A stretch of 64,000 bases of DNA from Algoriphagus marincola DSM 16067 (GTDB taxonomy: Bacteria; Bacteroidota; Bacteroidia; Cytophagales; Cyclobacteriaceae), in NCBI RefSeq assembly GCF_000429405.1, contig NZ_KE386899.1, forward strand, positions 63,296 through 127,295. The letters run 5' to 3'. The position numbers were made by a program, and so were the translations under genes. Numbering within the stretch: position 1 is the first letter of the stretch; every line of letters starts with the position of its first letter. Below, one piece after another: positions 46,087 to 52,932 of this stretch. The notes beneath the pieces were generated by a model, which was given only the letters and a program-made list of their open reading frames with translations, did not search any database and was not told where the DNA came from.

Positions 46087-46206
46087 CGGAGGATAACGCC
46101 TGCCTGCCGGCAAAGGCAGGGAGTCGAACCGATAGCTTGCCCCGAAGTATTTCGGGGACCTTCCCGCTAGCTAGCGGGACGCTCTAGCCAGCTGAGCTAA
46201 TCAGCC
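46087..46206 (-). pseudogene. tRNA-Ala-derived copy 1 with palindromes in the anticodon arm, variable region and T arm
   Basis: Read on the minus strand it retains TTAGCTCAGCTGGCTAGAGCG (acceptor junction, D arm) and matches the intact tRNA-Ala at AGGTC, ATCGGTTCGACTCC and GTTATCCTCC. The anticodon arm is replaced by a perfect 18-nt palindrome (46162-46179). A second hairpin CCCCGAA-GTAT-TTCGGGG (46140-46157) stands in the variable region, and a third palindrome (46099-46120) interrupts the 3' T-stem strand. The acceptor has two mismatches and no encoded CCA. No anticodon remains, so it cannot decode alanine. Its 5' end encodes the last residues of the GIY-YIG protein. Confidence 0.8.
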
Positions 46207-46435
46207 AGTCGATATATTTTCTACTTTTCTTTTTTTTGATTTCCAATTCCCGTTTTAGGGCAGAGGATCTATCTGAATATTTTTCTAAGTATTTGATTTC
46301 CCAGAGAGGCGCTCCAGCTTTAGTTGATGGGGTCGATGCTGAATTATGATGCCTGAGCCTTGCTTCCGGATTATCAGTTGAGCCGATATAGTATTTGTCA
46401 GTTTTTGAGCTATAAAGAATATATACAAAGTACAT
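46184..46435 (-). CDS. GIY-YIG nuclease-domain protein ending inside a tRNA-like copy
   Basis: This 83-residue single-domain protein has the family signature VYILYSS...YYIGSTD at the N terminus, an Arg in ARLRHHN and the catalytic-type Glu in LKRELEIKKKK. It is a predicted metal-dependent DNA endonuclease or nickase of the UPF0213/YhbQ-like group. Its last seven codons (WLISSAG) and stop are the 5' acceptor and D-arm sequence of tRNA-Ala-like copy 1. It lies between copy 1 and copy 2, both in the same direction. The link to tRNA copies suggests a homing or tRNA-targeted mobility role, which is inference. Confidence 0.85.
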   Translation of the reverse strand: MYFVYILYSSKTDKYYIGSTDNPEARLRHHNSASTPSTKAGAPLWEIKYLEKYSDRSSALKRELEIKKKKSRKYIDWLISSAG

Positions 46436-46445
46436 AACTAAAAAT

Positions 46446-46475
46446 AAAAAAGGCTTGCAGTTTTTGCAAGCCTTT
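46446..46475 (-). terminator. terminator after tRNA-Ala-like copy 2
   Basis: A perfect 11-bp stem AAAGGCTTGCA/TGCAAGCCTTT with a 5-nt loop and six T on the minus strand begins 2 bp after the copy 2 acceptor end. It also shields the GIY-YIG gene from upstream transcription. Confidence 0.85.
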
Positions 46476-46476
46476 G

Positions 46477-46566
46477 TGGAGGATAACGGAGTCGAACCGA
46501 TGACCTTCCCGAATGCTTTCGGGACGCTCTGACCATCCTACAGCTATCGAGATGGGCTAATTCAGA
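46477..46566 (-). pseudogene. tRNA-Ala-derived copy 2 with replaced D and anticodon arms
   Basis: The 3' half (AGGTC, ATCGGTTCGACTCCGTT, ATCCTCCA) is identical to the intact tRNA-Ala at 46611-46684. The anticodon arm is replaced by an 18-nt palindrome (46507-46524, TCCCGA stem with TTCGGGA-type return). The D arm is replaced by CCATC...GATGG (46533-46555). The 5' acceptor strand (TCTGAAT) no longer pairs with the 3' strand. CCA is not encoded (ACAA). It has a strong terminator of its own directly after it. Confidence 0.8.
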
Positions 46567-46577
46567 TGGTATTAAAT

Positions 46578-46606
46578 AAAAAAAGCCTCTCTATTAAGAA
46601 GCTTTT
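46578..46606 (-). terminator. terminator after the intact tRNA-Ala
   Basis: On the minus strand AAAAGCTTCT pairs with AGAGGCTTTT (one mismatch) around TAATAG, followed by further T residues. It starts 2 bp beyond the encoded CCA. Confidence 0.75.
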
Positions 46607-46607
46607 A

Positions 46608-46686
<79 letters not shown>

Positions 46687-46705
46687 TTTTTCCATATTTC
46701 AGTTT

Positions 46706-46776
46706 TCAAACCGATGACTTTCCCGAATGCTTTCGGGACGCTTTAGTCCCGATGACTATCGAGAAGCTAATCCCCC
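46706..46776 (-). pseudogene. tRNA-Ala-derived copy 4 (promoter-proximal) with replaced D and anticodon arms
   Basis: It starts GGGGGATTAGCT exactly like the intact tRNA-Ala. The D arm is then replaced by a TCCCGAT...ATCGAGA-type hairpin (46747-46764), and the anticodon arm by an 18-nt palindrome identical to that of copy 2 (46721-46738). AGTCATCGGTTTGA follows, where similarity ends inside the T arm. The 3' acceptor strand is missing. It begins about 6 bp after the predicted start of transcription and precedes the intact tRNA by 21 bp with no terminator between. Confidence 0.78.
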
Positions 46777-46788
46777 TTGTTTGAGTTG

Positions 46789-46819
46789 CAAATATAGAAC
46801 TGGATTTAATACCCACAAA
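46789..46819 (-). promoter_or_regulatory. consensus promoter of the tRNA-Ala cluster
   Basis: On the minus strand TTTG (46816-46819), a 19-bp spacer and TATATTTG (46789-46796) match the Bacteroidota TTTG-N19-TAnnTTTG consensus in every defined base. Transcription would start near 46782, just before tRNA-like copy 4. Confidence 0.8.
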
Positions 46820-46826
46820 TATTTAA

Positions 46827-47447
46827 TTACTCTTGGCTATAATTAATCCGGGTCATAATACTTCTTCCCAAGGTGACTTCATCTGTAAACTCCAGTTCAC
46901 CCCCTACAGGGATTCCTCTTGCGATAGTACTGATACTTACGCCTGTTTCTTTTAGTCTTTTGCCCAAGTAGAAAGCAGTGGTATCTCCTTCCATGGTAGC
47001 GCTTAGCGCCAAAATGATTTCCTTAACCGGTTCACTTTTTGCAGATTCTAAAATTCTATTTACCAACGATTCGATGGTTAATTCCTCGGGTCCAATCCCT
47101 TGAATAGGTGATATGACACCGCCCAAAACATGATATTTCCCATTGTATTGATTGGTGTTTTCGATAGCTAGTACATCCCTGATATCTTCTACCACGCAAA
47201 TGGTAGACGAGTCACGCTTATGACTTTTGCAGATGCTGCATTCCTCATCATCGGAGATAGTATGGCAAGTCTTGCAATATTTGATTTCTTGCCTCATTCG
47301 AGTCAGCGATAGCGCCAATGCCTCTGTATGAGCTTCGTGTTGTTTAAGAAGATGAAGGGCGAGTCGAAGAGCAGTTTTCTTGCCGATGCCTGGCAGTCTG
47401 GATATTTCGGTAACGGCATCCTCGATTAGTTTTGAAGGGAGATTCAC
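46827..47447 (-). CDS. recR: recombination mediator RecR
   Basis: RecR (206 residues, normal length) acts with RecF/RecO to load RecA on gapped DNA. It has the N-terminal helix-hairpin-helix (ISRLPGIGKKTALRLALHLL), the four-cysteine zinc motif CKTC...CSIC around residues 59-74, the TOPRIM domain (TICVVEDIRDVLAIE, residues about 80-95) and the C-terminal RGIPVGGELEFTDEVTLG. It follows clpS by 11 bp on the same strand, so the two are co-transcribed. The tRNA promoter starts 8 bp beyond its stop. Confidence 0.95.
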   Translation of the reverse strand: MNLPSKLIEDAVTEISRLPGIGKKTALRLALHLLKQHEAHTEALALSLTRMRQEIKYCKTCHTISDDEECSICKSHKRDSSTICVVEDIRDVLAIENTNQYNGKYHVLGGVISPIQGIGPEELTIESLVNRILESAKSEPVKEIILALSATMEGDTTAFYLGKRLKETGVSISTIARGIPVGGELEFTDEVTLGRSIMTRINYSQE

Positions 47448-47458
47448 AAAAGTGGAAA

Positions 47459-47752
47459 TTAAGTAATGGTGGCTTGAATTCCTGCGTCAAGGATCGCTTC
47501 GCACATGGGTTTCAGATCTTCGAAACTCCCCTTTTTGACAGCACATTTTCCTTTGTAATGAATGATTAATGTGCATTGCTCAGCCTGTACTCGGGTATGC
47601 TTACAGACTTTCATCAAAACATGGGTGACATGATCAAAAGTATTCACATCGTCATTGAATACAACTAGGTCATGTTCCTCCAGGTCCAGCAAATCTTCAA
47701 TTAAAATTTCTTCTTCCTCCAGCTGGGGTAGATCGTTTTGAAGGTAAATCAT
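47459..47752 (-). CDS. clpS: ATP-dependent Clp protease adaptor ClpS
   Basis: ClpS (97 residues) delivers N-end-rule substrates to ClpAP-type proteases. VVFNDDVNTFDHVTHVLMKV contains the conserved Asn-Asp-Asp motif that binds N-degrons, and KVCKHTRVQAEQCTLIIHYKGKC is the usual core. The acidic N-terminal tail (LEEEEILIEDLLDLEEHD) is longer than average. Gene order is clpS-recR. A full-consensus -7 box (TAAATTTG) stands on the minus strand about 24 bp before its start. Confidence 0.92.
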   Translation of the reverse strand: MIYLQNDLPQLEEEEILIEDLLDLEEHDLVVFNDDVNTFDHVTHVLMKVCKHTRVQAEQCTLIIHYKGKCAVKKGSFEDLKPMCEAILDAGIQATIT

Positions 47753-47775
47753 ATTGCAAAATTAAGAATAATGGT

Positions 47776-47783
47776 CAAATTTA
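47776..47783 (-). promoter_or_regulatory. candidate -7 box of clpS-recR
   Basis: The minus strand reads TAAATTTG, a full match to TAnnTTTG, 24 bp before the clpS start. A good -33 TTTG is not at the expected distance. Confidence 0.4.
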
Positions 47784-47805
47784 GCGGTTTCAAGCCTTCT
47801 CTTTT

Positions 47806-49251
47806 ATGAATCCACAAACAGTACTAATTGTTATCGCCTGCTATTTTTTGTTGCTTTTTGTCATCTCTTGGTTGACATCAAGAAAGGTGACTTCAGATAC
47901 CTTTTTCACTGGTGATAGGCAATCTCCATGGTTTTTGGTGGCTTTTGGAATGATTGGGGCTTCGCTCTCTGGAGTCACTTTTATCTCAGTTCCGGGTGAA
48001 GTTGGCAATACTAATTTTTATTATTTCCAGGTTGTACTTGGATACACGCTCGGCTATTTTACAATTGCTAAGGTTCTATTGCCTTTATATTATCGATTGA
48101 ATCTCATTTCGATCTACACCTATTTGGAGGATAGATTTGGCTTTTACAGTTACAAGACTGGTGCTTTCTTTTTTATTCTTTCGCGGACCTTAGGCTCATC
48201 TCTAAGGGTTTTCTTGGTGGCATCAGTTTTACAGTTGATTCTTTTTGATTCCTTAGGAATTCCCTTCTGGGTTTCGGTCCTAATTACAGTTGGCCTTATT
48301 TGGATTTACACCCACCGGGGAGGGATCAAAACGGTGGTTTGGACCGATACGCTACAGACTTTTTTCATGCTTGCATCGGTGGTTGTTTGCATCATTGTGG
48401 TCGGCGATGCATTGGAGTTTTCAGGGATCTCAGATTATTTCAGTCGGGTATCCGAAGACTCGAGGTCTTCCATCTTTAATTGGGACTGGAAAGCCGGGAC
48501 TAATTTTTTCAAGCAGTTTATTTCTGGAGCATTTATCACTATTGTCATGACTGGCCTGGACCAGGATATGATGCAAAAAAACTTGACCTGTAGAAATATT
48601 GGGGATGCTCAGAAAAATATGTTTTGGTTTACAATCATCTTGGTCTTTGTAAATCTACTTTTCTTGGGACTGGGGGTAATGTTATATCTTTTTGCGGAGA
48701 CGCAAGGGCTTGCACTTCCCGAGAAATCAGATGAATTGTTCCCATTTTTGGCGACGCAGCATTTTCCTGCCTATGCAGGAATCATTTTTGTCCTGGGAAT
48801 AACGGCGGCAGCCTACTCCAGCGCAGACTCCACGCTTACTGCTTTGACCACTTCCTTTTGTATTGATTTTCTAGAAATCGAGCGAAAATATCCAAAGGAC
48901 AGACAGGTGTCAGTCAGAAAAAAAGTCCACCTGGCTTTTACGTTTATCATGTTTTTGGCTATCCTGATCTTTCACTGGATCAATGATCAAAGTGTGATCA
49001 ATTCGGTATTTATCATTGCGGGATACACATACGGGCCTCTTCTGGGATTGTATGCTTTTGGATTGTTCACAAAAATGAAAGTTCAGGATAATATGGTCCC
49101 ATTTCTAGCTGTAGCAGCCCCTCTGATTACCTTTTTCATTAGCTCAAATTCAGAGCGATGGTTTTGGGGGTATAAGTTTGGGTTTGAGGCTTTGATTTTG
49201 AATGGTCTCTTGATGTTTTTGGGGCTGTATCTTTTCCGTCAAAAGAATTAA
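47806..49251 (+). CDS. sodium:solute symporter family protein
   Basis: This 481-residue inner-membrane protein has about thirteen hydrophobic helices and belongs to the SSS family. FGMIGASLSGVTFISVPGEV in the second helix region and AAAYSSADSTLTALTTSFCID around residues 343-363 match sodium-site regions of the family. The solute is unknown; sugars, amino acids and sialic acids are all carried by relatives. It is divergent from clpS and ends in a 4-bp overlap with the convergent alkyltransferase-like gene. No enzyme gene next to it indicates a substrate. Confidence 0.88.
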   Translation: MNPQTVLIVIACYFLLLFVISWLTSRKVTSDTFFTGDRQSPWFLVAFGMIGASLSGVTFISVPGEVGNTNFYYFQVVLGYTLGYFTIAKVLLPLYYRLNLISIYTYLEDRFGFYSYKTGAFFFILSRTLGSSLRVFLVASVLQLILFDSLGIPFWVSVLITVGLIWIYTHRGGIKTVVWTDTLQTFFMLASVVVCIIVVGDALEFSGISDYFSRVSEDSRSSIFNWDWKAGTNFFKQFISGAFITIVMTGLDQDMMQKNLTCRNIGDAQKNMFWFTIILVFVNLLFLGLGVMLYLFAETQGLALPEKSDELFPFLATQHFPAYAGIIFVLGITAAAYSSADSTLTALTTSFCIDFLEIERKYPKDRQVSVRKKVHLAFTFIMFLAILIFHWINDQSVINSVFIIAGYTYGPLLGLYAFGLFTKMKVQDNMVPFLAVAAPLITFFISSNSERWFWGYKFGFEALILNGLLMFLGLYLFRQKN

Positions 49252-49586
49252 AGCCCGAGTTCTTTTTCCGGATCCCAAAAAAGCTTGTCGAAATCCTGAA
49301 CTTGATCTTTTTCTACATGGATTCCTTCCAGTTCCAATAGTTCTTGCATTCGGGTAGGAGTGGCAAAGTGATGCTTTCCGGTCAAAACTCCTGCTCTATT
49401 TACGACTCGATGGGCTGGAACGTCCGGTAGGGTATGAGCCGCGTTCATAGCATAACCCACCATTCGAGCCCCGCTTTTGAGTCCCAAATAATGAGCGATT
49501 GTTCCGTAGGTGCATACTCTTCCGGGAGGAATCTCGCGCACTACCTGATAGACAAGATCAAAATAATTAGACTTTTTTGTGCTCAT
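49248..49586 (-). CDS. alkyltransferase-like (MGMT family) DNA-binding protein lacking the active-site Cys
   Basis: This 112-residue protein has the DNA-binding domain of O6-methylguanine-DNA methyltransferase (PPGRVCTYGTIAHYLG, ARMVGYAMNAA). The active-site PCHRV motif reads PAHRVV, so the acceptor cysteine is missing. This defines alkyltransferase-like (ATL) proteins, which bind O6-alkylguanine and hand lesions to nucleotide excision repair. It overlaps the upstream MscS gene by 20 bp and the convergent symporter gene by 4 bp. Confidence 0.9.
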   Translation of the reverse strand: MSTKKSNYFDLVYQVVREIPPGRVCTYGTIAHYLGLKSGARMVGYAMNAAHTLPDVPAHRVVNRAGVLTGKHHFATPTRMQELLELEGIHVEKDQVQDFDKLFWDPEKELGL

Positions 49587-50460
49587 TTTTCCAGTTCAAA
49601 AAGGATTGATTGATGGCCTTACGGACTTGCGCTTCTTTGATTTTTTCACCTGACCGAATAGGGAATTGATAGCGCATCAGGATATTATCGGACTTTCGCT
49701 CCAGGATATTCAGTTGGGCACCTTCGGTCAGCACGAGATCTCCATATTCTTTCAAAACCTGTGTGAGGCTCTCCTCCAATTGATTCAATTGTAAATCACT
49801 GGAGTAGGGGATTTCTGCATCGAAAACGACTTGGTGCGTATTGTTTTTAGAATAATTCACCACATCGGTGGATAGTATCATGGAATTGGGAATGAAAATC
49901 AATTCACCTGTTTCGCTTTTTAGGACCGTATTCATGAGCGTTATATCCCGAATGAAACCCGTTTTATTACCCACATTGATTTTGTCTCCTATTTCCAGCT
50001 GCTCTGAAAACATCAGGATCAAACCGTTTACGATATTGGTGATGTATTCTTTTGTAAGTAGCGCAATAGCAGCTGCGACAATAGTGATGGAAGTCAAAAA
50101 CTCCAAGGGTCTGATTCCAAAGGCAAGCATCAAGGAAATAAGGAAGGCAAAGAAATTCAGGATCGTGGCTATCCGGTTGATTCCAAGGACGAAATTGGGC
50201 TGAACCTTTGTCTCTGCAGTTTTCTTTAAATAAAACCCCAAAGTGATAAACCGGCCAAGAGAGATAACCAAGTGTGCACTCAGCAGAAAAATACCAGCCC
50301 GGAGTAGATTGGTGAGGGATGCATGCTCTTCCAAAAATCGATGCACAGGTGTATCTGCCACATAGGCTATTTGTAAGAGAATCAATAAGATCAACTTGAG
50401 AAAAAAGTAACCTCTTCTCCTGTTCTCTTTGCTTCGTATACTGGTTTTTATATCATTCAT
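49567..50460 (-). CDS. MscS family mechanosensitive channel
   Basis: This 297-residue inner-membrane channel is of the MscS family. It has about four hydrophobic segments, with the pore-lining helix region around FLTSITIVAAAIALLTKEYITNIVNGLIL and the beta domain QLEIGDKINVGNKTGFIRDITLMNTVLKS. FIPNSMILSTDVVNYSKN is a typical post-pore motif. It would release solutes upon membrane tension during hypo-osmotic shock. The gene end overlaps the ATL gene start by 20 bp, so they are probably co-transcribed. It is divergent from the SDR operon. Confidence 0.9.
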   Translation of the reverse strand: MNDIKTSIRSKENRRRGYFFLKLILLILLQIAYVADTPVHRFLEEHASLTNLLRAGIFLLSAHLVISLGRFITLGFYLKKTAETKVQPNFVLGINRIATILNFFAFLISLMLAFGIRPLEFLTSITIVAAAIALLTKEYITNIVNGLILMFSEQLEIGDKINVGNKTGFIRDITLMNTVLKSETGELIFIPNSMILSTDVVNYSKNNTHQVVFDAEIPYSSDLQLNQLEESLTQVLKEYGDLVLTEGAQLNILERKSDNILMRYQFPIRSGEKIKEAQVRKAINQSFLNWKNEHKKV

Positions 50461-50515
50461 AATAGAATCGAAAAATAACAGTTAATTTTAGGAATTATCA
50501 ACCATTAAAATTGGA

Positions 50516-51193
50516 ATGACTCGAAATATTATTGTCACAGGTGCTGCGGGTAATTTGGGAGGGGCTGTCGTAGAAAAATTCAAACGAGAGGGCTACAAGG
50601 TCATTGCCTTATTACAGCCCGGAAAAAATGAAGAAGTAGAAGAGGCAGACGATAGTTATGAGGTAGATGTCGCAGATGAAGCGGCAGTTGAGGCTTTTGT
50701 CAAAGAGTATCAATTGCAGTACAATGACCTGGATGCATTAGCACTTTTGGTAGGAGGATTTGCGATGGGTTCTATGGAAGAAACCTCAAAAGCAGACTTA
50801 GATCAAATGATTCAGCTGAATTTTTACAGTGCCTTTCACTTAGTCAAAGGTTTTCTTCCCTTGATGCAAAAGCAGAATAAAGGCACTTTTCTATTTGTAG
50901 GTGCAAGGCCAGCTTTACAGCTAGTGGATGCGGCAGGAACTTTTGCCTATGCAATGAGTAAAAGCATGGTTATTAATCTAGCGGAAATGGTCGCAAGTTT
51001 TACACAGGATACTTCTATTCGTTCTCATGTTTTCGTTCCAAGTATCATTGATACTCCCCCAAACAGAGAATCTATGTCCGATTCAGACTTTTCGAAATGG
51101 GTTCGCCCTGACGAAATTGCAGAAGCCATGCACTATGCAGTGAATAATGCTGCTCTTCGAAATATGACTTTCAAACTTTATGGTGAAGTATAA
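50516..51193 (+). CDS. short-chain dehydrogenase/reductase
   Basis: This 225-residue SDR oxidoreductase has the cofactor motif VTGAAGNLGGAV near the N terminus and a YAMSK-type active site (FAYAMSKSMV). LVGGFAMGSMEE is a family segment. The NAD(P) preference and substrate are not determinable. It is the first gene of an operon of three: the NTF2-like protein starts one base after its stop, and the Gre-like gene overlaps that in turn. Confidence 0.88.
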   Translation: MTRNIIVTGAAGNLGGAVVEKFKREGYKVIALLQPGKNEEVEEADDSYEVDVADEAAVEAFVKEYQLQYNDLDALALLVGGFAMGSMEETSKADLDQMIQLNFYSAFHLVKGFLPLMQKQNKGTFLFVGARPALQLVDAAGTFAYAMSKSMVINLAEMVASFTQDTSIRSHVFVPSIIDTPPNRESMSDSDFSKWVRPDEIAEAMHYAVNNAALRNMTFKLYGEV

Positions 51194-51194
51194 T

Positions 51195-51659
51195 ATGAAA
51201 AATGTTTTAGTAGTAATCTTGGCCTTCTTGATGATTGGGCTTCAAAAGCAGGCAATGGCCCAGACTCCAGAGATGGAGGTTCAAAAGGTGATCGAGCAGC
51301 TTTTTGATGCCATGCGTGCCAAAGACGGTGCTGCCGCGGGTGCGGTCTTTTTAGAAACAGCACCTATGCAAACTGTGGTAGCAGGTGAAAATGGGAGTAC
51401 TCTTGGAAGTAATTCAGTCGCTGATTTTGTGAACCGGATCGCCACCACGCCAGAAGATGTAAACCTGGATGAGCGGATTCTGGACTATCAAATCAAAGTA
51501 GACGGAGACCTTGCTGCAGCTTGGACGCCTTATGAATTTTATGTGAATGATCAATTCAGCCACTGTGGGGTCAATTCTTTTCAACTTGTCCGCACTGCTG
51601 AAGGATGGAAAATCTCCTATATCATCGATACCCGTCGGAAAGAGGGATGTAACCAATGA
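51195..51659 (+). CDS. exported NTF2-like protein (SnoaL/DUF4440-type fold)
   Basis: This protein of 154 residues starts at the ATG at 51195, one base after the SDR stop, giving a signal peptide (NVLVVILAFLMIGLQKQAMAQ). The mature part shows an NTF2-like fold (EVQKVIEQLFDAMRAKDGAAAGAVF, FYVNDQFSHCGVNSFQLVRTAEGWKISYIID) with no clear catalytic residues. Its function is unknown. It overlaps the next gene by 4 bp and is translationally coupled to it. Confidence 0.82.
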   Translation: MKNVLVVILAFLMIGLQKQAMAQTPEMEVQKVIEQLFDAMRAKDGAAAGAVFLETAPMQTVVAGENGSTLGSNSVADFVNRIATTPEDVNLDERILDYQIKVDGDLAAAWTPYEFYVNDQFSHCGVNSFQLVRTAEGWKISYIIDTRRKEGCNQ

Positions 51660-52111
51660 GCTTGAACAAAGAAGAGGTATTCAAACAGGCCGTTTCGATC
51701 CTCAAAACAAGAATCCAGGAATTGAAAGAAGAGCGAAAAGCTATTTCTGATGGAATTTTGGAAGATGATAAAAGCAGTGCCGGAGATAAGTTCGAAACCG
51801 GTAGGGAAATGCTTACCCAGGATCTGAGACAGGTAGAATCTCAAATTACCTCCAATTCCAACCTTTTGGATGAAATTTATCGGGTGCAAAGCGTAAAAAG
51901 CCAAAGCCCAAATATCAGAGAAGGGTCTTTGATCCGCCTTGCCGGAGAATACTTTCTCATCGCCGCCGCAGTTGGTAAAATCACGGTCAATGAGCAAGGC
52001 GTTTATTTGATCAGTGCAGCATCACCTTTGGCACAGAGTGTCATGGGAAAAGGCAGTGGCGATAAAGTCCTGTTCAAAGGAAAAGAGAATCTCGTTGAAC
52101 TGATTGCCTAA
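51656..52111 (+). CDS. GreA/GreB-like transcription factor-type protein
   Basis: This 151-residue protein has an N-terminal coiled-coil (LKTRIQELKEERKAISDG, then DKSSAGDKFETGREM) and a C-terminal FKBP-like segment (SPLAQSVMGKGSGDKVLFKGK) resembling the end of GreA (compare SPIARAL...GDxV). Such proteins may enter the RNA polymerase secondary channel. The coiled-coil acidic tip is not the canonical Gre DE motif, so anti-backtracking activity is uncertain. It overlaps the NTF2-like gene by 4 bp. Confidence 0.72.
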   Translation: MSLNKEEVFKQAVSILKTRIQELKEERKAISDGILEDDKSSAGDKFETGREMLTQDLRQVESQITSNSNLLDEIYRVQSVKSQSPNIREGSLIRLAGEYFLIAAAVGKITVNEQGVYLISAASPLAQSVMGKGSGDKVLFKGKENLVELIA

Positions 52112-52112
52112 G

Positions 52113-52532
52113 CTAATTTTTCGGGACAAAACTCATCAATTCTTTTGCTCCATCAAGTAGTGTCAATTTATCCTTGCCTACCTTAAGGTTTTTAACTTGA
52201 CTCAGTGCGGAAATAAAATCCTGCTCTCCTGTTCCAGGGCAGGCTTTTCGAGTCATGGCACCGGGGTCTAGGTTGAGGTCAGTTCCTTCGAGCTTGAAGC
52301 TTCCATTGAAATTATTACAACCCGAAAAACCAGTTAGTTTTCCATCATCCATAAAGTTGAGAAAAGGGACTCCACCGGAAAATTGTGATAGATCTAGACC
52401 TTGACCTAGTAGGGAAGAAAGGGCCCAACTATTTCCAGTAAGGAGGCTTAGTGGATTCAGACTTTTGACACTGCTACAGCCGCTAAACAAAATAAAAACC
52501 AAGGCTATCGAAAATAGATGTGCTTTTTTCAT
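52113..52532 (-). CDS. META-domain lipoprotein (HslJ-like)
   Basis: I chose the ATG at 52532, which gives a lipoprotein signal (FSIALVFILFSGCSS, Cys about residue 19). The 139-residue protein has a META/HslJ-like domain (NSWALSSLLG, FLNFMDDGKLTGFSGCNNFNGSFKLEGTDLNL, MTRKACPGTGEQDFISALSQV). The conserved FSGCNNF and ACPG cysteines are present. It is an outer-envelope lipoprotein of unknown role. It is convergent with the Gre-like gene, 1 bp apart. Confidence 0.85.
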   Translation of the reverse strand: MKKAHLFSIALVFILFSGCSSVKSLNPLSLLTGNSWALSSLLGQGLDLSQFSGGVPFLNFMDDGKLTGFSGCNNFNGSFKLEGTDLNLDPGAMTRKACPGTGEQDFISALSQVKNLKVGKDKLTLLDGAKELMSFVPKN

Positions 52533-52747
52533 GGAAATCTGGATTTGGTTCACTCTAAAATAGCGGATTTACTTCATTTTTATTTTATAGGAAAGTCGGT
52601 TTTCGAAAAAATATTTGGGTGATCCATTATCTTTCTTTTAGAAAAAATCTATTTAAAGGCTATTTTTTCTGCCAATTTGAAAGATAAATGGGTGAATGCT
52701 TGGCAAAAAGAAAATGGAGGCTTAAACTTGCAAATGCTATCCTTGCT

Positions 52748-52861
52748 ATGAAAAAGTCCATGATTGCACCATTTTTACCGGCTTTTACCCCACGACTTTC
52801 TTGGGGCTTTACCTTTTTTGGAATCAGCAAGACCATGATGACGACCATCATTACGGGGTAA
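52748..52861 (+). CDS. thrL: threonine operon leader peptide
   Basis: A 37-codon reading frame runs from ATG 52748 to TAA 52859-52861 and ends with KTMMTTIITG, with Thr at 29, 32, 33 and 36 and Ile at 34 and 35. It lies 71 bp before thrA, as a ribosome-mediated attenuator leader would. The Thr/Ile codons form a 6-bp hairpin (ATGATG-ACGAC-CATCAT, 52835-52851). A second hairpin, ACGGG-GTAAT-CCCGT at 52853-52867, spans the stop codon and is followed by TTCTATTTT. Shortage of Thr or Ile would stall the ribosome here and favour readthrough. Other in-frame starts (52760) are possible. Confidence 0.72.
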   Translation: MKKSMIAPFLPAFTPRLSWGFTFFGISKTMMTTIITG

Positions 52862-52876
52862 TCCCGTTTCTATTTT
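52853..52876 (+). promoter_or_regulatory. thr attenuator terminator hairpin
   Basis: ACGGG/CCCGT closes a five-base loop that contains the leader stop codon, followed by TTCTATTTTCT. An upstream CCCCA/TGGGG hairpin at 52789-52808 lies inside the leader and offers competing CCCC/GGGG pairing with the terminator arm, as needed for an antiterminator. Confidence 0.55.
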
Positions 52877-52932
52877 CTACCTCCGCCCTTTTTGGCTTTT
52901 GCCATATTTCTCATCAAATCACAAAGTAAATC

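Noticed and set aside
52660..52851. 63-residue minus-strand frame in the thr leader region
   Set aside because: Antisense to the leader peptide, no family features, and the plus-strand leader explains the region.
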